From NCBI GenBank assembly GCA_026196615.1, contig JAPHSW010000049.1, positions 1 through 64,000 of the forward strand: a DNA stretch of 64,000 nucleotides, in the 5' to 3' direction. Origin of the DNA: Gammaproteobacteria bacterium. GTDB lineage: Bacteria; Pseudomonadota; Gammaproteobacteria; GRL18. Positions 57,222-64,000 of this stretch are shown in pieces (the first letter of the stretch is position 1; the number at the start of each line of letters is the position of its first letter). Under the pieces are notes generated by a model. It was not told the origin of the DNA, did no database searches, and was given only the letters and a program-made list of their open reading frames with translations. The translations under genes and the position numbers were made by a program.

Positions 57222-58199
57222 ATGGTTGAAAAAGCACGCTTAGTGAGTAAAGTTCTCGTTCATGATTCTAATCCAGACTACTTTGATCGTATAAAAATAT
57301 TTTGTGATAATAATAATCTAATAGGTGTTTGTGCTCAAAATACAAATATAATGGAAGTTCTTCGTTCCAATATTGATTTAGGAGCTATTTTATTATCTGA
57401 GTCAACAGAAGATGATCCTATTGGTGGAATCATGCTTGGTCTGGAGATTCATGAACTCCGCCCTGAATTACCCATTTTTTTACGGCGTGAAAAACAAAGT
57501 TCTTTAGATGGTCTTGATGCAGGGACACAAAGAGCTTTCGCTACAGGCTATCAAATTGATGCCATTGATAAACTTAAACCTCAGCTTGATGAATACATTT
57601 TTAGTTTATATTATCCTAGTGTGCTAGTAAGAGGCATTCAGGAGATCACAACAGATGCGTTAAGCTCACAATTTAAAGAAGTTACTGTTAACACAAACAC
57701 TCCTTATATTGTCAGAGATCGAATTATTCATGGTGAACTCTTCAGCTTAATTCCTATTGAAAGTAACTGGTGTCGTGGCTATCTTATGTTACTCAGTGAC
57801 GAGAACAACATGATGGATATGGTTAAAATGAATAAAACAGCTATTCAGGCTGAACATGCTGATTTTCGTTCAATGAACGAAGTATTTGCAGAAATAACCA
57901 ATTTAGTCTGGGGAACATTCAAAGCACGTTATATTGAAGACAATGAAACAGCAAAAGAAACCGTTCTGACACAGGTTCCCATCATTGTTAATCAACAACA
58001 TAAATACATTTCTTTTGGTACAGATGAGCCGCAATTATGTTTTAAATACGAAATGCATGATACCTCGGATGAAAAACATCAACCCGTTGTTTTATATCAA
58101 AGATTTATTTTTAATCTTAATTGGTCTCCTGATGATTTTAAAGAAATTCAAACATCAGTTGATGACCTACTTGATTCAGGAGAACTTGAATTTTTCTAA
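57222..58199 (+). CDS. Degenerate receiver plus CheX-like domain, CheZ-like tail
   Basis: N-terminal receiver-like fold with GAILLSES at the phosphoacceptor strand; FAEITNLVWGTFK (ExxN); ends VDDLLDSGELEFF. Confidence 0.65.
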   Translation: MVEKARLVSKVLVHDSNPDYFDRIKIFCDNNNLIGVCAQNTNIMEVLRSNIDLGAILLSESTEDDPIGGIMLGLEIHELRPELPIFLRREKQSSLDGLDAGTQRAFATGYQIDAIDKLKPQLDEYIFSLYYPSVLVRGIQEITTDALSSQFKEVTVNTNTPYIVRDRIIHGELFSLIPIESNWCRGYLMLLSDENNMMDMVKMNKTAIQAEHADFRSMNEVFAEITNLVWGTFKARYIEDNETAKETVLTQVPIIVNQQHKYISFGTDEPQLCFKYEMHDTSDEKHQPVVLYQRFIFNLNWSPDDFKEIQTSVDDLLDSGELEFF

Positions 58200-58287
58200 C
58201 TATTAATAACAAATATAATAATAATATTTTTAATAAAAAACACAATAATACATTTAATTTAATCGAAATAACTCAGGTGATAAGCTT

Positions 58288-58653
58288 ATGGCACAAATTC
58301 TTGTTGTAGATGATTCCAGTACCGTCAGAAATGAAGTAACTGACTTTCTTAGTAGTAATGGCATGGATGTAATCAGTGCTGTTGATGGTCAAGATGGATT
58401 AAAAAAATTGCAAGGTGACCCATCAATAAAATTAGTTCTATCAGATGTTAATATGCCAGTAATGGATGGCCTAACTATGGTGGAAAAGATACGTAGTGAA
58501 CTTAATAGCAACGTCAACATTATTATGTTAACAACTGAAAGCAGTCCCTCTATGAAAGAGAGAGGTAAGGCAGCAGGAGTAAAAGGCTGGATAGTTAAGC
58601 CTTTTAAAGGTGATAGTGTTGTTGCAACATTCAAAAAAATGGTTGGTGCGTAG
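58288..58653 (+). CDS. CheY-like single-domain response regulator
   Basis: ILVVDDSSTVRNEV; LVLSDVNMPVMDGL; IIMLTTESS; GWIVKPF. Confidence 0.96.
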   Translation: MAQILVVDDSSTVRNEVTDFLSSNGMDVISAVDGQDGLKKLQGDPSIKLVLSDVNMPVMDGLTMVEKIRSELNSNVNIIMLTTESSPSMKERGKAAGVKGWIVKPFKGDSVVATFKKMVGA

Positions 58654-58669
58654 ACAACCAAACATTCCA

Positions 58670-58729
58670 AGTCTTGATTCAAAGAAAATTACTCACCTTT
58701 CACAAGTTGAGTTTCTTTGATTTAAGACT
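58670..58729. terminator. Hairpin between convergent genes
   Basis: agtcttgattcaaagaaa / tttctttgatttaagact (two mismatches) with inner actca/tgagt. Confidence 0.65.
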
Positions 58730-58741
58730 ATCTGAATATCC

Positions 58742-59794
58742 TTAAAATAAATCAAGCCCTCCTGCTTCAATATCATCTTCTGATTTTTCATTCTTCACAT
58801 ACTCATCTGTATTCCAGTAAAGGTGGAAAGAAAATTTTAAATAAAGAGATATTGGTTTAAAATCGGGATTGTTAGCATCAACATCTGACACAATAAATTT
58901 CAAACAAAGTAGTGGCTTTCTAATACCAAAACTAATGTATTTTTCCTGATGATTAATTGTCATTGGTACTTCTATACTATTAGTACGTCCAGAAAATCCA
59001 TCAGGCATAAATTTCTCTTTAAAACCACCCCAGATATGATTGGTTAATTCTCTTAGTAGATCTTCTGTATAACTGGAAAGTAACTCTTTATCTGCCTTAT
59101 AGCTGGTATGATTAGACATAATTAATTTTTCTACACCACTACCTTCTGACTGAAGCATCATGATACCATCACACCAATTACTTCTAATTGGCATCATCTC
59201 AATTCGTTCTCCAAAAATACGTTTATCTGAAGAAAGATATGGTTCTCTCATTATTGTATTCACATTTTTAAACAATGAATTGATTGCACCTAGCCCAATA
59301 TCTTTTAAAACCTCAATCATTCCATCAGGGTATAATGAATTAAAAACATGCAATGACAAAAGTTCATTTAGAGAGTTAAGATCATTAGTATCATAATATT
59401 CAACAATAGCAGTTTCCAGAAAATTCCATTCCTGACTTTTTGTTGGATCAGAACCAATAAAAAGTGGGATTGAATGATAATCTCGGAGAATATCATGTAA
59501 AGAATCTCTAGTGTAAGCCTCAATATCTGGAATAACAATTGCACCAATATTCAAATTATTCTCAAGTGCTTCTTTTATTTTATCTTGTTCAGGAACAAGA
59601 ACACCTTTTAAATTATTACTCAGGCAAAAGTCTCTCAATTTTTCCTGTTTATTTGATTCTGATTCAATGATTAATAGTTTACTTGCGATTTTTTTATTAC
59701 CATCATTAGCACGATTTACATCTTCATTATCAACATTCATAAAAATATTTACCCAAACTATATTTACTAATATCAATATAGTTTGATTTATCAT
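58742..59794 (-). CDS. Degenerate receiver plus CheX-like domain; paralogue of 57222..58199
   Basis: LRELTNHIWGGFKEKF (ExxN), EVPMTINHQEKYISFGIRKPLLCLKF parallels QVPIIVNQQHKYISFGTDEPQLCFKY; ends EDDIEAGGLDLF. Confidence 0.65.
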   Translation of the reverse strand: MINQTILILVNIVWVNIFMNVDNEDVNRANDGNKKIASKLLIIESESNKQEKLRDFCLSNNLKGVLVPEQDKIKEALENNLNIGAIVIPDIEAYTRDSLHDILRDYHSIPLFIGSDPTKSQEWNFLETAIVEYYDTNDLNSLNELLSLHVFNSLYPDGMIEVLKDIGLGAINSLFKNVNTIMREPYLSSDKRIFGERIEMMPIRSNWCDGIMMLQSEGSGVEKLIMSNHTSYKADKELLSSYTEDLLRELTNHIWGGFKEKFMPDGFSGRTNSIEVPMTINHQEKYISFGIRKPLLCLKFIVSDVDANNPDFKPISLYLKFSFHLYWNTDEYVKNEKSEDDIEAGGLDLF

Positions 59795-59922
59795 AAAGAC
59801 AACAATATTTAAAATTTTTTTCTGCCTTTATTTCTTGCATATAGGAAAAATCCTACTATCTTTAAGGAATAATAAAAATACTTTATATAATAATAAAACC
59901 GACACTTCAGGGTAGAAATAAT

Positions 59923-62900
59923 ATGCTTCAATTTTTCCAAAGCGTCAAAGGGCGTCTCAGCTTTCTATTGTCACTAGCCATTATCTCATTACTATTCTTT
60001 GGATCTTTAAGTTACGAGAAATTTAACAATGTCCGTCATACAATGACAGATTTTCAAACAGAACTAAAAAATAAACGAACTAAAATTGCTGATCAACAGC
60101 AAGAAATTTCTGCAACAAAAGCTGACTTCTCTTTACAAAAAGCACAAATTTCTGAAGAGAAAGCAAATATATCAGAAAAGAAAATTGACATCTCCCGTCA
60201 AAAAGAAGACATGATTGCTAAATCATTTCAAACGGCCCAAAAAACAGGAATTGTTTACCTCTCTCTTGAAACACTTGCAAAAGGTCAACAAGTTTTATGG
60301 GAACACGCTTACCTTCGAAAGTTAACAGGCAAAGATACTGGCTTAATAAAAGAGATGAAAGCTCTGGCCTTAGAACGAAAAAATCTATTGTTGGCTTTCC
60401 ACCATTTAAAAACTCAGGATAAAGAAGAAAAAGAAGCTAAAGAAGCATTTTTTGCTTACATCAAAGAAAAAATCAGACCACTTTTAAAAGAATCTGTTAT
60501 GAGTATTCATAAAGGAAAACTTAATGAATTTGATAAACTAAAAAATAAAATACCAGAAGAATACCAGGAACTTAAAGCACTGGGACATACTCTTATTAAA
60601 ATCATTAACGCACAAACAAAACAATTTGATTCTTTAAGAGAAAGTTTACGCTGGGCTGAAGAAGATTTTATTTCCAAAGAAAAGAAAATGATTGAAAAGG
60701 AAAAAGCCTTCACTGCGAAAGAAGAAAAACTCAAAGAAAAAGAAGTGCATCTTAATGAACAATCCAAACAACTGGAAATCGAAGGCGATGAACATCTTTC
60801 CCAGTTATCTGAGGATATTGATGCAGCAATAAGAACTATTTTCCTTGTTATGGGTATTGCAGTCTTAGTCCTAATGGTCGGTGGTTTCTTATTGGTCCGT
60901 TCAATTACTAAACCAATCGATACTCTCAGAGAAAGTGCCGATCAACTGGCATCAGGAAACCTTGAATTAAAAATTGATACTAGTCGTAAAGATGAGCTTG
61001 GATTTTTGGCTATCAGTTTTGATCAGATGCGTAATGCTATCAGCAAAAAACTCAGTGATTTAGCTATTTTAAATAGCACAGGTGAAAAAATGGCTGGTAT
61101 GTTCCAGGAAGATATTGTTCTTAAAGAAGCCATTCGAATCATGCACAATCAAACCAACGTTGAAACTGGATCAATTTATTTACTGGATGAAAATAATGAA
61201 TTGAGATTATCGGCTTATTATCCTGATAATGCAGCAGCTCCACATAAGGATTATGTAAAAACTTTCCAAATGGGTGAAGGAATTGCTGGCTATGTTGCAA
61301 GCAAGATGAAAACAATCTTTATTCCTGATATCACACGGGCACCAAATTTTATTAAAAACAAAGGAAGTAAACCTCGCGCCCTACTTTGTGTTCCAATGAT
61401 GGATGATAAAAAAATCTTTGGCGTCATGAATTTCAGTGGTGAAGTCGATAAAGTTACCTTTGATGAAGAAGATGAAGGTTTTGCATTAACAATTGCCCGA
61501 ATGGCCGTTATTACTGCAAAGAATATTAATATGGTTTCTGTCATTGAAGAACAAAACAGAACTCTGGAACAAAAAGTACTGGAACGTACAGCAGAACTTA
61601 GAGTTAAGACCAATGATATCAATAGTATGCTACAAAACATGCAACAAGGTATCTTTACCATTATCAAGGGCAATCTCATTCATCAGGAATATTCAGCTTA
61701 TCTTGAAGCTATTTTTGATGATGATGAACTAGCAGGTAAAAATGCACTCAACTTCCTCTTTGATAATAGTAATCTGGGCTCAAATGACCTCAATCAAATT
61801 GATGCTTGTATGGGATCTCTCATTGGAGAAGATGCCATGATGTTTGATTTTAATTCTCATTTATTGGTCACTGAATATGGCAAAACACTGCCAAGTGGTA
61901 AAGAACGTATTCTGGAACTAGACTGGAATGCAGTGGTTGATGAAGATGATGTCATTGATAAAGTTATGGTCACTGTTCGTGATGTCACTGATCTAAGAGC
62001 ATTACAAATTGAAGCTGACAAACAAAAAGAAGAACTTGAACTGATTGGTCAAATATTGTCCCTATCTCAACAAAAATTCCAGGGCTTTATCAAGTCATCC
62101 TACGAGTTTATTGATGAAAATGAAAAACTCATAAAGCAAAATAATAGTAAAGACATGGATATTATTGCCACTCTCTTCCGTAATATGCATACTATCAAGG
62201 GTAACGCACGTACTTATGGCTTAAGTTTTATTACTGATATTGTTCATGATACCGAAACAACCTATGACAAATTACGTCAAGAAGATGACTTTGAATGGCA
62301 ACAAGATGATCTTTTAAATGAACTAAATCAAGTCAAAGAAAGTGTAAAACGATATGAATTGACCTACGATCAAAAACTCTCCGGATTTTCTGGTAAAAAT
62401 GGTCTATTTGTCGATCAGAAACTGTTTGATACAATTACGCATTCTATTGGCGAAGCTAAGCAATCAAATCATCTTGAAGATATTCAAACTAATGTACATA
62501 AAGTTCATAGCACACTTGAAGCCATTGGCACTGAAGAAATCAGTGATGTTCTGGAAGATATATTGGGTGGCTTGCCCAACATGGCAAAAGATTTAAATAA
62601 AGAATTACCTGATGTCATTATTAATGATAATAATATCCGACTAAAAGAAGAAGTGACATCAATACTTAAAGATGTTTTCATGCACACTTTTAGAAACTCA
62701 ATGGATCATGGTTTAGAAACAGCAGAAATTCGTAAAGCGGTAGGCAAAGCAATTACTGGTCGTATTGAAATTGTTATGGAAGTTAAAGGTGACATGCTTT
62801 CAATAAGTTATAATGACGATGGTAAGGGTCTTGGCCTGGATCACCTCTATAAGAAAGCACTTGAAAATGATTATTTCACACCTGATCAAAGGGTTTCCGA

Positions 62901-63120
62901 TCAAGAAATTGCTGAACTCATTTTTAATTCAGGTTGTTCAACTGCCGAAAGTGTCACAATGGTTTCAGGCCGAGGTGTCGGAATGGATGCTATTAAACGC
63001 TTTATTCAACGTTTGGGTGGTGATATTACTTTGGAATTTAAATCTGAACGAGATGAGCAAGGGTTTAGACGTTTTTCTCAAGTGATCACGTTACCAAAAG
63101 AAAATTGTGTGGAGTTATAA
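59923..63120 (+). CDS. Membrane-bound CheA-like kinase: TM, coiled-coil periplasmic domain, TM, HAMP, GAF, PAS-like, HPt, HATPase
   Basis: RSITKPIDTLRESADQLASGNLELKI (HAMP); GAF-like ETGSIYLLDENNELRLSAYYP; HPt FRNMHTIKGNARTYGL; CheA-type N-box HTFRNSMDHGLE; SGRGVGMDAIKR. Confidence 0.9.
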   Translation: MLQFFQSVKGRLSFLLSLAIISLLFFGSLSYEKFNNVRHTMTDFQTELKNKRTKIADQQQEISATKADFSLQKAQISEEKANISEKKIDISRQKEDMIAKSFQTAQKTGIVYLSLETLAKGQQVLWEHAYLRKLTGKDTGLIKEMKALALERKNLLLAFHHLKTQDKEEKEAKEAFFAYIKEKIRPLLKESVMSIHKGKLNEFDKLKNKIPEEYQELKALGHTLIKIINAQTKQFDSLRESLRWAEEDFISKEKKMIEKEKAFTAKEEKLKEKEVHLNEQSKQLEIEGDEHLSQLSEDIDAAIRTIFLVMGIAVLVLMVGGFLLVRSITKPIDTLRESADQLASGNLELKIDTSRKDELGFLAISFDQMRNAISKKLSDLAILNSTGEKMAGMFQEDIVLKEAIRIMHNQTNVETGSIYLLDENNELRLSAYYPDNAAAPHKDYVKTFQMGEGIAGYVASKMKTIFIPDITRAPNFIKNKGSKPRALLCVPMMDDKKIFGVMNFSGEVDKVTFDEEDEGFALTIARMAVITAKNINMVSVIEEQNRTLEQKVLERTAELRVKTNDINSMLQNMQQGIFTIIKGNLIHQEYSAYLEAIFDDDELAGKNALNFLFDNSNLGSNDLNQIDACMGSLIGEDAMMFDFNSHLLVTEYGKTLPSGKERILELDWNAVVDEDDVIDKVMVTVRDVTDLRALQIEADKQKEELELIGQILSLSQQKFQGFIKSSYEFIDENEKLIKQNNSKDMDIIATLFRNMHTIKGNARTYGLSFITDIVHDTETTYDKLRQEDDFEWQQDDLLNELNQVKESVKRYELTYDQKLSGFSGKNGLFVDQKLFDTITHSIGEAKQSNHLEDIQTNVHKVHSTLEAIGTEEISDVLEDILGGLPNMAKDLNKELPDVIINDNNIRLKEEVTSILKDVFMHTFRNSMDHGLETAEIRKAVGKAITGRIEIVMEVKGDMLSISYNDDGKGLGLDHLYKKALENDYFTPDQRVSDQEIAELIFNSGCSTAESVTMVSGRGVGMDAIKRFIQRLGGDITLEFKSERDEQGFRRFSQVITLPKENCVEL

Positions 63121-63150
63121 TGTAAAAGGTAATTTGCACAATGTATGATA

Positions 63151-63183
63151 CCTTGATAGCCATTAAAAACATGGCTATCAAGG
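63151..63183. repeat. 12-bp perfect hairpin downstream of CheA-like gene
   Basis: ccttgatagcca-N9-tggctatcaagg; no T tract. Confidence 0.7.
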
Positions 63184-63348
63184 AGACAATAAATTAAAAA
63201 AATATCCTATCATTCAATAACCTTTCTTTACACTTATTTGATATCACACTTCAGAAATCATTTAATTCTTCTGACTAACTTAATAACAGACATAAGCTCT
63301 AACAATAAAACACATTGTTTATATAAAAAGTACTCACTCAATTTCTCT

Positions 63349-63612
63349 TTAATGGTTTTTCATAAACCACATAGAAAAAGTGAGACTTAATGCACCAGAG
63401 ATAATGAGAAGATGATACTCAAAATAGGTGAAAAAACCTGAACTCAAAGTTGACAAGGTTGCCAAATTTTCAGGAGATTTATGTTCGATAATACCAGAGA
63501 CACCCAAAAAAATAACAAGTACAGAAAGAAATAATAAAATAGTGTGAATGCTTTTTGGATAATGCTCATGACTAGAATTCATGAGGTTATGGTGTTTCTT
63601 ATACATGTTCAC
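63349..63612 (-). CDS. Small membrane protein, two predicted TMs
   Basis: HTILLFLSVLVIFLGVSGII and HLLIISGALSLTFSMWF; family not recognised. Confidence 0.5.
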   Translation of the reverse strand: MNMYKKHHNLMNSSHEHYPKSIHTILLFLSVLVIFLGVSGIIEHKSPENLATLSTLSSGFFTYFEYHLLIISGALSLTFSMWFMKNH

Positions 63613-63720
63613 CTCCTACTTCCTTATTAGAGATAAATTATATATTAACCAAGTGTTTTAGTCAAGTAATATTTTTTATATGAAAACATCTATTCATATA
63701 AAAAATATTAATATCCCAAG

Positions 63721-64000
63721 TCATGATTTGAAACGAAATTTGGGCAAGCTGAGATTAAAATGTATAGCGAGTAACCGTGAGAAAAAGATACTAAAACCAG
63801 CAATGGTTGCTGACCAGGTAACATCTACCTGAAGAGCTAATAAGCTAATAAACAATAATGAACCTCCCCAGGAGACTGTCGCATAAAGTGGGCTCTGAAA
63901 TACTATGGGTTTTTCATTACACAACAAATCCCTGAATATTCCCCCCATAGTTCCTGTCATTACTCCCATAAAACTGGCAATCAACCAAGGAGCCCCTACC
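63721..64000 (-). CDS. TRIC/UPF0126-type membrane channel protein, 5' end truncated by window edge
   Basis: Frame open to window end: VGAPWLIASFMGVMTGTMGGIFRDLLCNEKPIVFQSPLYATVSWGGSLLF. Confidence 0.8.
   Translation of the reverse strand, partial: VGAPWLIASFMGVMTGTMGGIFRDLLCNEKPIVFQSPLYATVSWGGSLLFISLLALQVDVTWSATIAGFSIFFSRLLAIHFNLSLPKFRFKS

Overview
AT-rich 64 kb window of a gammaproteobacterial-type chromosome. Most of it is housekeeping: trpB, aas, ybiT, rdgC, an RND pump, gltS, pyrC-rnt, tamA-tamB, a Lon-like protease, darP, and the block leuS-lptE-holA-proA-nadD-rsfS-rlmH-maf-rng-yhdP-nit. No tRNA, rRNA, CRISPR array or transposase was recognised. The candidate undescribed systems, strongest first, are: (1) a non-canonical chemosensory cluster at 54.9-63.1 kb. 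It encodes a CheW-like protein, a stripped-down membrane MCP tip, three CheX-like ExxN proteins (two with degenerate receiver domains), a CheY-like receiver, and a membrane-bound CheA-like HPt/HATPase kinase with no recognisable CheW-like P5 domain. No cheR or cheB is seen. The CheW-like and all CheX-like proteins end in a shared tail (SG[ED]LEFF or variant) that, in one of them (VDDLLDSGELEFF), resembles the CheY-binding C-terminus of CheZ (VDDLLDSLGF). (2) A convincing c-di-GMP-I (GEMM) riboswitch at about 5500-5597, with GAAA tetraloop, 11-nt tetraloop receptor and ACGCAAAGC core, upstream of a small rhodanese-fold protein that lacks the usual catalytic Cys. (3) A translationally coupled TPR/beta-barrel outer-membrane protein plus FecR-domain protein with a TbpB-like C-terminal barrel, resembling a Slam/type XI secretion pair. 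(4) A PEP-CTERM protein with a GG-N10-GC sigma-54 promoter, and a PrsT-like TPR protein about 9 kb away. All assignments come from reading the sequence; no searches were run.
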